From CAIJXJ01 sp964445115 (lineage in GTDB: Bacteria; Pseudomonadota; Gammaproteobacteria; Burkholderiales; Methylophilaceae), in contig CAYUJU010000008.1 in NCBI GenBank assembly GCA_964445115.1, forward strand, positions 12,041 to 76,040: a DNA stretch of 64,000 nucleotides, written 5' to 3'. Of this stretch, positions 43,753 through 51,866 are shown piece after piece. A program made the translations under genes and the position numbers. The notes beneath the pieces were generated by a model. That model saw only the letters and a program-made list of their open reading frames with translations. It was not told where the DNA came from and did no database searches. Positions within the stretch are counted from its first letter, which is position 1. Every line of letters begins with the position of its first letter.

Positions 43753-44286
43753 TTAGATCCATATATCCCCCAAACCTTTATGGGCCTTGTCTTTTATCGA
43801 AACAATCGGGGACACAATCGGCCAATTAATATTGACCTGCGCATCATTCCAGAGCAACCCTCCGTCGTCCTGCGGGTCATATCGCTGACTCACCTTATAG
43901 TGCAAGTCTGCCGAGTCTGATAAAACGCAAAAACCATGGGCAAAGCCGTGGGCCATGTAGATTTGACTTGTGCCTTCAGCACTAAGCTCTGTACCGAACC
44001 ATTGCCCAAACGTAGATGAGTCTTTTCTGATATCGACCACGACATCGAATATCTTTCCATTCATCACCGTCAGCAGTTGGGCCTGGGGCTTGTGACGGGT
44101 GAAATGCATCCCGCGCAAAACGTTCTTTTTTGAACGGGAGTGGTTGTCCTGCACAAAAGTCTCGGTAACGCCTAACGCACGATATCGTTCAATCTCAAAG
44201 CTCTCTAAAAAAAAGCCGCGCTCGTCTTCAAACCGTTTTGGTTCAATCACCAAAACACCAGAGAACGGTTGTGCAATAACCTTCAC
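43753..44286 (-). CDS. dTDP-4-dehydrorhamnose 3,5-epimerase-like cupin (RmlC family)
   Basis: The 177-residue protein has VLRGMHF with H61 in the catalytic His position of RmlC, FDVVVDIRKDSSTFGQW, and HGFAHGF. The VLRGMHF form (usual LRGLHYQ) and the place between an aminotransferase and a C-methyltransferase resemble 5-epimerases or 3-epimerases of dTDP-deoxyaminosugar routes (vancosamine-type) more than rhamnose synthesis, since rmlA, rmlB and rmlD are absent here. It overlaps the DegT copy 2 stop by 4 bases. Confidence 0.86.
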   Translation of the reverse strand: MKVIAQPFSGVLVIEPKRFEDERGFFLESFEIERYRALGVTETFVQDNHSRSKKNVLRGMHFTRHKPQAQLLTVMNGKIFDVVVDIRKDSSTFGQWFGTELSAEGTSQIYMAHGFAHGFCVLSDSADLHYKVSQRYDPQDDGGLLWNDAQVNINWPIVSPIVSIKDKAHKGLGDIWI

Positions 44287-45377
44287 TGAAAACTCTTGAT
44301 TGCAGCAATCACCTGATCTGCCATTTCAAAAGTCAGCTCAGGGTACATGGGCAGGGAGAGCACCTCATGCGCCAATTGTTCAGTCACCTTCATTGATGCT
44401 GCTGTAGCAACACGAGCCGCGTAGGCTGACTGAAGATGAACGGGAACGGGATAATGAATGCCAGCATGAATCTCGTTTGCCGCAAGATGGTCGATAAGTT
44501 TCTGGCGCGTAGCTGTTTTAACCACGTACAGGTGGTAAACATGCTCTGCGCCTTCTCTTGTCAAAGGCAGCACCAACCCTGAGTTTGCAAGGCGTTTTGT
44601 GTAATATGCTGCCAACTGACGACGTCTTTCGTTATCGGCATCCAGATGCCGCAATTTGATTCGCAGAATGGCTGCCTGCATCTCATCCAATCGAGAGTTT
44701 CTGCCCGCCAGATCACTTATGTATCGTTCTCGCCATCCATACTCTCTGAGCATTCGAACTCTGAGCGCGATTTTCTCGTCAGAGGTCGTTACCAACCCGG
44801 CATCTCCAATAGCGCCAAGGTTCTTGGTCGGATAACAACTAAAACAGGCAACACGGCCAACACTCCCCAACCGCCGTCCATTCCATTTTGCACCATGCGC
44901 TTGAGCGACATCTTCAATCAGTTGTAAATGGTGTTTTTCACAAAACGCTAAGATCTTACCCAGATCAGCCGGCTGACCATACAAATGGACAGCGATGACT
45001 GCACGGGTTCGCGGCGTAAGCACTTGCTCAAGTTGATCCGGATTCAATGTATAGAATTGCGGGTCGACATCGACCAACACTGGAACGGCTCCGGCCGCCT
45101 CAATAGCAGCAACTGTCGCCACCGCCGTATGAGAGACGGTAATCACCTCGTCGCCCGGGCAGATCTCCAACGCCCGGATCGCCAATTCCAACGCATCTGT
45201 GCCGTTAGCCACGCCAACGGCATGATCAGTACCAATATAGGCAGCAAATTCCTGTTCCAGAGCAGTCAGTTCAGGGCCAAGAATATAGCGCCCCCCCTCC
45301 AGAACACGGTGGATTGCATCTTCGATTTCAGCCTGATAACTACGGAACTGAGCAGCAGGATTGGCGCAAATGATCAT
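44283..45377 (-). CDS. DegT/DnrJ/EryC1/StrS PLP aminotransferase, copy 2
   Basis: The 364-residue enzyme has LIEDVAQAHGA, and the PLP lysine K185 in FSCYPTKNLGAIGDAG, with GVANGTDALELAI at the phosphate site. The CYPTKNLGA context is that of FdtB/QdtB/DesV-type 3-aminotransferases of dTDP-sugars. It abuts the C-methyltransferase (TAAATG junction) and overlaps the RmlC-like gene, so the three genes probably make one branched or epimerised amino sugar. Confidence 0.9.
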   Translation of the reverse strand: MIICANPAAQFRSYQAEIEDAIHRVLEGGRYILGPELTALEQEFAAYIGTDHAVGVANGTDALELAIRALEICPGDEVITVSHTAVATVAAIEAAGAVPVLVDVDPQFYTLNPDQLEQVLTPRTRAVIAVHLYGQPADLGKILAFCEKHHLQLIEDVAQAHGAKWNGRRLGSVGRVACFSCYPTKNLGAIGDAGLVTTSDEKIALRVRMLREYGWRERYISDLAGRNSRLDEMQAAILRIKLRHLDADNERRRQLAAYYTKRLANSGLVLPLTREGAEHVYHLYVVKTATRQKLIDHLAANEIHAGIHYPVPVHLQSAYAARVATAASMKVTEQLAHEVLSLPMYPELTFEMADQVIAAIKSFQ

Positions 45378-46592
45378 TTAGAGCACCTTCACCTCAGGAA
45401 CAGGGATGATCCACCTTCCACCCTTGGCTGAGAATTCCTTCTCTTTTTCCATGATTTCTTTCTGATGGTTCCAGGCAAAGAGGAGAGCCGTATCAGGGGG
45501 GGTTGCAGCAAAAGCTTCATAAGGCTTCACGGGAATGTGGGTTCCCGGAGTCAGTTTGTTTTGCTTGATGGGAGTCGTATCGGAAATGAATTCGATCAAG
45601 TCCGGGCCAATCCCACAATAATTCAGTATCGTGGTGCTCTTGGAGGTTGCACCATAACCGACGACGCGACGACCCGCTGCTTTTTCTTCCTTGAGAATAC
45701 GGACAAGATCTTCTTTCGATTTTTCACAATTCTTACGGAATTGTTCGTAGGTCTCAGGCAAATGCAAACCAGCTGCCTTTTCTTCATCAGTGATAGCGGC
45801 CACGGCAGGACTGATAGTGCGTACCCCTTTACGGGCGAGCACATAGCGCATTGAACCGCCATGGGTGTGCTGCGGCAGAAGGTCTATCAACTCGAAACCA
45901 TATGGCCCAAATATATTGGCTACTGATAAGGCAGAGAAAATAAAGACATGCTCGTCATAGATTTGATCGTACGAAGTTTTCTCGATCATTGCCCCAAGAT
46001 ACGGGTCTTCGAAAATCAAGACGCCATCTTTCTTCAGAAGCCGGTCGGCTCCTTGTGCAATACCGTTCATATCCGGGATATGACACATCACGTTTGCAGC
46101 GATCAAGGCATCGGCCTGACCATATTCATCCACGATTTCAGTCGCTGTAGCCGGGCCGAAGAATTTGACGACAGTATTAACGCCGTATTTTCTGGCCTCC
46201 TCAGCAACGTTGGCTGATGGCTCCACACCCAAATGTCGAATACCGCGCTTGGCAAAATTTTCAAGCATGATGCCGTCATTGCTACCCAATTCGACGACAA
46301 ATGGATCTTCACCAGTCAGGTAAGTATCACCGACCCATGCTGCATATTCCTTGAAGTGGGCTTGCATGAATTTTGAAGTGCGCGAGAAGAAAGCATAGTG
46401 ATCGTGAAACATCACCTCCGGCGCAGGTTGTTCTTCAATCTGGAAAGTCAGGCAATGGCTGCAGAATGCGGGCTTCAATTCAAAAAAATACTCACCCTTG
46501 AATTGATCCTGAGTAAGAAATCCGTTTGCCACAGGCATGCGCCCATAGGTCATAAACGGGGAAATTTCATGGTCGCAGATTCTGCATTTCAT
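45378..46592 (-). CDS. NDP-hexose C-methyltransferase-like protein
   Basis: The 404-residue form starts at ATG 46592, with AGGA eight bases upstream; an ATG three codons earlier lacks spacing. The N-terminal zinc site CRIC...CSHC is followed by the SAM fold (VVELGSNDGIMLENF) and the signature EKTSYDQIYDEHVFIFS of TylC3/NovU-type enzymes, then a C-terminal Rossmann-like domain (GYGATSKSTTILNYCGI). Known members methylate C3 of a 4-keto sugar, giving a branched sugar. Together with copy-2 aminotransferase and RmlC-like epimerase this suggests a 3-C-methyl amino sugar. Confidence 0.9.
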   Translation of the reverse strand: MKCRICDHEISPFMTYGRMPVANGFLTQDQFKGEYFFELKPAFCSHCLTFQIEEQPAPEVMFHDHYAFFSRTSKFMQAHFKEYAAWVGDTYLTGEDPFVVELGSNDGIMLENFAKRGIRHLGVEPSANVAEEARKYGVNTVVKFFGPATATEIVDEYGQADALIAANVMCHIPDMNGIAQGADRLLKKDGVLIFEDPYLGAMIEKTSYDQIYDEHVFIFSALSVANIFGPYGFELIDLLPQHTHGGSMRYVLARKGVRTISPAVAAITDEEKAAGLHLPETYEQFRKNCEKSKEDLVRILKEEKAAGRRVVGYGATSKSTTILNYCGIGPDLIEFISDTTPIKQNKLTPGTHIPVKPYEAFAATPPDTALLFAWNHQKEIMEKEKEFSAKGGRWIIPVPEVKVL

Positions 46593-46653
46593 TGTTTGCA
46601 TCCTAACGTAAAGTAAATTTTGATACTTAGCGCCACATTGACTCTGATCGGCA

Positions 46654-47859
46654 TCAATGAATCAGCTGCTCAATCTGGTCAACAACATGAGCGGAAAACG
46701 GCATTGAGCAGGTAAAGGCCGGTGAAACCGCATTCAATACGTGGAATGATCGCTCATCCCCTTCAAATCTGAAATCCATTTCCAGTCGCTTCTCGCGAAT
46801 ATTGATTAATTGCGCACGAATGCCTGGCTGGCCCCAATGCTCGTAATCTTTCCGATGCACTCCATGCGCCATTTTTCCAGCCAATTGAGTCAGTTTTGAC
46901 TTTGATTGTTTCTGAAACTCCTGCAACGCCACATGACGAAAACCAAAGTCGTTATGCAGAAATAGCTTTGCATCTCTCAACAAAATTTCAGCCATTTCAC
47001 CCAGACTGAAATTCTCGATCCCGCCGTATTGCTCCCTCCAGAACGCCGGAATCGCCGTCGGGCCAATCTTGGTATGCCCTGCAACATCCACTGTAAAGTG
47101 CACTCCTAGAAAAGGATACCTCAGGTCCGGGACCGGATATATATTGGTTTTCAAACCAGCCGCCCCTTCATTTTCATAAAGGTATAGCCCCTTGAATGGG
47201 ATGATTCTGTAATCTCGCGAAAAGCCATAGTGTCTGGCAATGCGGTCAGCATACAACCCGGCGGCATTGACCACGTAACCAGCTTCAATTTCACCACGGG
47301 TCGTTTTTATGCGACGGCCTTCACTTGAAATAAAGGCTGCATCCGTCATGATCTCAATGCCAGCATCTCTGACGTCCTGTGCCAGAGCATTGACGACAGC
47401 CTGTGGCGACACAGTGGCTGTGGTTGGTGAAAAAATGGCGCGCTGATACGTGATCGCTCGCGGCTCGATCAGTTTGGCCTCAGCCTCAGTGATCTCATCA
47501 AGTTCAACCCCATTAAGACGCCCGCGACGGAGAAGTTCGTCCAACCCCGCCAACTCTGACTCCTCTGCTGCTACTACCAATTTTCCGCATCGGTTGATCG
47601 GTAAGCCTCTGTCCAGACAATACTCCGTCAGTTGTTGATTGCCATCTCTGCAGAATCGGGCTTTCATGCTATCAGCGGTGTAATAAAAGCCGGCATGGAG
47701 TACACCACTATTTCGTCCGCTTCCATGCATACCCAGCGTCGCTTCCTTTTCGACCAGACAAATGCTGCTGTCTGGAAACCTTTTTTTCAACAATAGGGCA
47801 ATATTGAGGCCAATAACCCCAGCGCCAATCACTACAAAGTCAAAATTCCAGAAATTCAT
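46654..47859 (-). CDS. FAD-dependent oxidase of the L-2-hydroxyglutarate oxidase (LhgO) family
   Basis: The 401-residue protein has the dinucleotide motif VVIGAGVIGLNIAL, then MHGSGRNSGVLHAGFYY, typical of LhgO/L2HGDH, and VNAAGLYADRIA. LhgO oxidises L-2-hydroxyglutarate to 2-oxoglutarate, coupled to the quinone pool. LhgO homologues occur repeatedly inside surface-polysaccharide loci, where a role in sugar oxidation is suspected but not shown. It overlaps the TIGR04325 gene by 4 bases, so it belongs to the locus. Confidence 0.88.
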   Translation of the reverse strand: MNFWNFDFVVIGAGVIGLNIALLLKKRFPDSSICLVEKEATLGMHGSGRNSGVLHAGFYYTADSMKARFCRDGNQQLTEYCLDRGLPINRCGKLVVAAEESELAGLDELLRRGRLNGVELDEITEAEAKLIEPRAITYQRAIFSPTTATVSPQAVVNALAQDVRDAGIEIMTDAAFISSEGRRIKTTRGEIEAGYVVNAAGLYADRIARHYGFSRDYRIIPFKGLYLYENEGAAGLKTNIYPVPDLRYPFLGVHFTVDVAGHTKIGPTAIPAFWREQYGGIENFSLGEMAEILLRDAKLFLHNDFGFRHVALQEFQKQSKSKLTQLAGKMAHGVHRKDYEHWGQPGIRAQLINIREKRLEMDFRFEGDERSFHVLNAVSPAFTCSMPFSAHVVDQIEQLIH

Positions 47860-48755
47860 ATACTTTCGACTTTTAGGCCTTTGGAATTAAAACTGCTTAA
47901 TTCTGGAGCGGAATCATCCATTTTTTTAAAAACGAAGTTCCAGGACTTGGTTAAATTGTACGGATACTCGTACGTGTCAAAATGCTGAACAGCATCTCCA
48001 TTTATTGATCTGCATACACACTCGTAGCCATATTCTCTTGCTACTGCTTCAAATTCTTCTTGGTTAATAACCAGATAGGGGATCACTACACCCGGCATGT
48101 TTACCTGTTTACATACGAATGTTTGTGATATCCCGAAACTGCTATCAGCGATGACAATTAAAGCTGGGTTCAGCATAGCAATCTCATGTATTAATTTCCT
48201 GAAATCCGGAAAATACTGAATCGAGGAGCCCATATAAACGACATCAAAAGCATTCTTGGTCTCGGGAAATTTTGCGACAAACTGAATTGCTGGGTCATCC
48301 CCGTAAAGCCGAATGCCATTTTCAACGGTGGACGGCTGATCCACTACCGTGACATGAATTTGCTTGTTTAAAGAAAAATTCAAATATTCATATACATTGT
48401 TCAGGCCACCACCGACATCCAGCACCCGAATTTTTTCGCCGGGGGAAAGTGAGAGCACAGAAGATAAAAAGTTCGTTCTGTAATTCCCCTGAAATGCGGA
48501 CGCAGAAACCCTTGTAGCCATTCGTATTTTTTGATCTTCGAAATCCCGCTCAAAAAAACCAGGCCAGTAATAGTGTGGGGAAACACCTGTTTGCGCGGTC
48601 AAGTCATCGAAACTTTGATACAGCCCTTCAAAAAACACATTGGCAACCTTAGGTTTTTTTCCGATCAGCTTACGATAAGCCCAGAAAAAAACAGGAGGGA
48701 TCAAAAGCACCACGGCCCTGTTCAGTTTATGCAAGATATAAGTAATCCATTTCAT
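47856..48755 (-). CDS. TIGR04325 (LIC12133) family methyltransferase
   Basis: The 299-residue protein has an N-terminal hydrophobic segment (LNRAVVLLIPPVFFWAYRKL), YQSFDDL, and a degenerate SAM fold IRVLDVGGGLNNVYEYL with VYMGSSIQYFPDF. These are the marks of the TIGR04325 group found in capsule and LPS loci. Its stop leads directly into lhgO, and its start overlaps the wzt stop by one base. It may modify the glycan end recognised by the Wzt C-terminal domain; that is inference from position. Confidence 0.82.
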   Translation of the reverse strand: MKWITYILHKLNRAVVLLIPPVFFWAYRKLIGKKPKVANVFFEGLYQSFDDLTAQTGVSPHYYWPGFFERDFEDQKIRMATRVSASAFQGNYRTNFLSSVLSLSPGEKIRVLDVGGGLNNVYEYLNFSLNKQIHVTVVDQPSTVENGIRLYGDDPAIQFVAKFPETKNAFDVVYMGSSIQYFPDFRKLIHEIAMLNPALIVIADSSFGISQTFVCKQVNMPGVVIPYLVINQEEFEAVAREYGYECVCRSINGDAVQHFDTYEYPYNLTKSWNFVFKKMDDSAPELSSFNSKGLKVESI

Positions 48756-50050
48756 TATTGCTGATCACTCACCGCTGATTGGCTAATTTTCCAATCAAGC
48801 TTAGGCCTAACTGCGCCTGGAATTAGCCCCGCATAGCCATACCGATTAAAACGCTGATCCATGGGATCAACAATATTAAAAGTGAGTGCATTCGGGTCAT
48901 CAAATTCGGTATTCCAATGATTGGAGAAATATCCTGCCATTGCAGCGCCGACAAAATACACACCGTCATTGAGCAATCTTGCCGGGATTCGGCATTCAGC
49001 GATGTAGTCTCCCGCAGGCACGGCTCGTACATTCTCATCATGCGTTACAAAGGCTCGGGTTCCATCTGCCCTGTAAAAGTGGAACTCCGGCACAAACTTC
49101 GCTTCCACATGCTGTTTAACCCGATATGTCATACGAATAACGAGTTCATCGTGAATCGTGAACTCGAACTTCTCACTTGCCCCAACCAACTCCACCGCCA
49201 GTAGAGCCGCATACTCACTCGCATACTGGCCACCCGGACGATTGTAGTTTCCACTGCCGTGGTCACCGTAATTGTCTTGATAGTATGCAAGCACGGCCTC
49301 GGACATTTCTCCCTCGAACAACACACCGCCCTGCTTAAGCACCAACCCCTTCTGACAGAGATTCGAAATCATCGCCATGTTATGACTTACAAACAATACC
49401 GTCCTACCTTCTTGACCAACTTGCTCCATCTTTCCAAGACATTTCTTCTGGAAACTGGCGTCTCCAACAGCAAGCACTTCATCCACGATCAAAATTTCAG
49501 ACTCAAGATGTGCAGCCACGGAAAATGCCAAACGAACGTACATGCCACTGGAATAGCGCTTGACCGGGGTATCAAGAAATTTCTCGATTTCTGCAAATGC
49601 GACGATCTCATCAAATTTCTTTTTGATTTCTGCTTTGCTCATCCCCAGGATTGCACCATTGAGGAAAATATTTTCTCGTCCGGTGAGTTCAGGATGAAAC
49701 CCCGTGCCTACTTCAAGCAAACTGGCGACTCGTCCGTTGATTCTGATCTTGCCTGACGTAGGCTCGGTAATGCGCGACAGGACTTTCAGCAAAGTAGATT
49801 TGCCCGCACCGTTTCTGCCAATCACGCCAACACGATCACCTTGATTGATGGTAAAACCCACATCCTTGAGCGCCCAGAACTCCTCAAGGGAGTCGTCAGC
49901 ATACTTCTTGCCAGCCCCTGAACGTAACTTTGCAAGGCCGCGCCTGACCTGATTAGCCAACACATCCCGCAAGGCAACGTAACGTTCCTGACGTTGGTGG
50001 CCAATGACATATCGCTTGGAAAGACCTTCAACTGTAATTGCAGAAGCCAT
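48755..50050 (-). CDS. wzt: ABC transporter ATP-binding protein with C-terminal glycan-binding domain (Wzt)
   Basis: The 431-residue form starts at ATG 50050. The nucleotide-binding domain has GVIGRNGAGKSTLL (Walker A), the signature-type KRYSSGMYVRLAFSVA and ILIVDEVLAVGD (Walker B). A C-terminal extension of about 170 residues (after about 255) with beta-rich FTIHDELVIRMTYRV and a Trp/Asp end matches the Wzt carbohydrate-binding domain that recognises a modified nonreducing end of O-antigen. It pairs with wzm upstream and exports lipid-linked polymer through the inner membrane. Confidence 0.93.
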   Translation of the reverse strand: MASAITVEGLSKRYVIGHQRQERYVALRDVLANQVRRGLAKLRSGAGKKYADDSLEEFWALKDVGFTINQGDRVGVIGRNGAGKSTLLKVLSRITEPTSGKIRINGRVASLLEVGTGFHPELTGRENIFLNGAILGMSKAEIKKKFDEIVAFAEIEKFLDTPVKRYSSGMYVRLAFSVAAHLESEILIVDEVLAVGDASFQKKCLGKMEQVGQEGRTVLFVSHNMAMISNLCQKGLVLKQGGVLFEGEMSEAVLAYYQDNYGDHGSGNYNRPGGQYASEYAALLAVELVGASEKFEFTIHDELVIRMTYRVKQHVEAKFVPEFHFYRADGTRAFVTHDENVRAVPAGDYIAECRIPARLLNDGVYFVGAAMAGYFSNHWNTEFDDPNALTFNIVDPMDQRFNRYGYAGLIPGAVRPKLDWKISQSAVSDQQ

Positions 50051-50055
50051 GGCGC

Positions 50056-50877
50056 TCAAATCACGTCTGCAAAACATTTTTCAGTTTTGCGAAAATAAAG
50101 AATTCCGGCAATAAAAACGCTAATAACCAACACCAATGAAAGCAGAAATCCCGGCCAATAAAGGGGCGCCTCACCCCGCATAATTGCCCAGCGGAATCCA
50201 TCAATGACCCCAACCATGGGATTCAGCGAATAAAGTAGACGCCATTCTTCAGGAACGATCTCGCTGCTAAACCCAACAGGCGAGATATATAGTCCAATCT
50301 GGACGACAAAAGGAATGATGTAGCGGAAATCGCGATATTTTACATTCAGGGCCGCAATCCATAGGCCAGCCCCCAGCGCCGCAGCGAACGCCATCAACAC
50401 AAATAGTGGTAAGGTGAAGATATGCCAGTCTGGAACAAATCTATACCACACCATCAACCCTGTCAGAATCACAAAGGAAATCAGAAAATCAACGAAACTG
50501 ACGATTACAGAACTCGTCGGAATGACTAACCGTGGGAAATAAACCTTGGAAATCATGTTGGAATTTGCAATGAGGCTGCTCCCAGCCTCCGTGAATGCAT
50601 TCGAAAAAAATTGCCAAGGCAGCAAGGCAGCAAAAACCAAAATGGGATAAGGCGCGTTACCCGATGGAAGTTTAGCCAACTTACTGAACACGAGCGTGAA
50701 CACCAGCATAGTCATCAAAGGCCGCAGGAGCGCCCATAGGATGCCTATCGTCGTTTGCTTGTAGCGCACTAATATATCGCGCCATGCCAGAAAATAAAAC
50801 AGGTCCCTATAACGCCACAGATCGCGCCAATAATGTCTTTCCGTTCGACCTGCCTCGATAATTAAATGATGTGACAT
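50056..50877 (-). CDS. wzm: ABC transporter permease for polysaccharide export (Wzm)
   Basis: The 273-residue protein has six spans and the ABC-2 type features YRDLFYFLAWRDILVRYKQT, LLRPLMTMLVFTLVFSKLAK and NPMVGVIDGFRWAI. Wzm forms the channel of a Wzm2-Wzt2 exporter for lipid-linked glycans. Its stop is 5 bases before the chosen wzt start. The gene follows fcl by 12 bases, keeping GDP-fucose synthesis and export in one unit. Confidence 0.94.
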   Translation of the reverse strand: MSHHLIIEAGRTERHYWRDLWRYRDLFYFLAWRDILVRYKQTTIGILWALLRPLMTMLVFTLVFSKLAKLPSGNAPYPILVFAALLPWQFFSNAFTEAGSSLIANSNMISKVYFPRLVIPTSSVIVSFVDFLISFVILTGLMVWYRFVPDWHIFTLPLFVLMAFAAALGAGLWIAALNVKYRDFRYIIPFVVQIGLYISPVGFSSEIVPEEWRLLYSLNPMVGVIDGFRWAIMRGEAPLYWPGFLLSLVLVISVFIAGILYFRKTEKCFADVI

Positions 50878-50889
50878 ATCATTCCCGAA

Positions 50890-51864
50890 TCAACTAACGC
50901 CTATCCCCATAAACGACCTATACGCTTCCGCCATTCCATCCCCCAGAGACGTCGAGGGCACCCATCCAAGCGCTTTCAGGCGCGAGACATCCATTAATTT
51001 TCTCGGCGTTCCATCGGGCTTGGAGGTATCCAAGACGATCTCTCCCTGATAGCCTACGGTGGCCTTGACCAGTTCGGCCAACTCCCTGATGGTCACATCT
51101 TCGCCCACGCCGATATTGACTAACGGAGGTAGACCATCGTTACGGTCAGCGGCTAGCAACGGCTGATACTTATCATCAGACAAATTCATCAGACAGACGC
51201 AGGCATCAGCCATGTCTTCGTTGTACATGAATTCACGCCGCGGAGTGCCGGTGCCCCAGACCACAACCTCCTTCGCATTCGATTGCTTCGCCTCGTGAAA
51301 CTTGCGGATCAGGGCCGGAATGACATGGCTATTTTCAGGGTGATAGTTATCTCCGGGGCCATATAGATTCGTGGGCATGACGGAGAGGTATTGCGTACCG
51401 TATTGTCGGTTGTAACTCCAGCACATCTCGATACCAGCAATCTTGGCCAGAGCGTAGGGGCGGTTGGTTTCTTCCAACGGGCCGGTGAGAAGGTATTCTT
51501 CCTTCAGCGGTTGCGGCGCCAACTTGGGGTAAATGCAACTAGAGCCGAGGAACAGCAGTCGTTTAACGTTATTCAAGTAGGACGAATGAATGACGTTGGT
51601 CTGGATCGCCAGATTATCCCGAATGAATTCAGCCGGATAAGTATTGTTGGCGTGGATGCCCCCCACTCTGGCGGCCGCGAGGAAGACGTAGTCAGGCTTC
51701 TCTGTGAAAAAGAAGGCTTCTACGGCTTTCTGGTCCGTGAGGTCCAGCTCGGCATGGGTACGCAGCAGCAGGTTGTTGTAGCCCTTGGCTTGCAGATTCC
51801 TCACCAGCGCCGAGCCAACCAGGCCTCGATGCCCGGCGATGTAAATCTTGGCGTTCAGTTCCAT
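50890..51864 (-). CDS. fcl: GDP-L-fucose synthase
   Basis: This enzyme epimerises and reduces GDP-4-keto-6-deoxymannose to GDP-L-fucose with NADPH. The 324-residue SDR shows IYIAGHRGLVGSALVRNL, FLAAARVGGIHANNTYPAEF, GSSCIYPKLAPQPLKEE and RPYALAKIAG (YALAK catalytic pair), matching Fcl/WcaG throughout. It directly follows gmd. Confidence 0.96.
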   Translation of the reverse strand: MELNAKIYIAGHRGLVGSALVRNLQAKGYNNLLLRTHAELDLTDQKAVEAFFFTEKPDYVFLAAARVGGIHANNTYPAEFIRDNLAIQTNVIHSSYLNNVKRLLFLGSSCIYPKLAPQPLKEEYLLTGPLEETNRPYALAKIAGIEMCWSYNRQYGTQYLSVMPTNLYGPGDNYHPENSHVIPALIRKFHEAKQSNAKEVVVWGTGTPRREFMYNEDMADACVCLMNLSDDKYQPLLAADRNDGLPPLVNIGVGEDVTIRELAELVKATVGYQGEIVLDTSKPDGTPRKLMDVSRLKALGWVPSTSLGDGMAEAYRSFMGIGVS

Positions 51865-51866
51865 GG

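Noticed and set aside
43753..44286. RmlC-like gene as proof of rhamnose synthesis
   Set aside because: rmlA, rmlB and rmlD are absent from the window and the neighbours are aminotransferase and C-methyltransferase genes.
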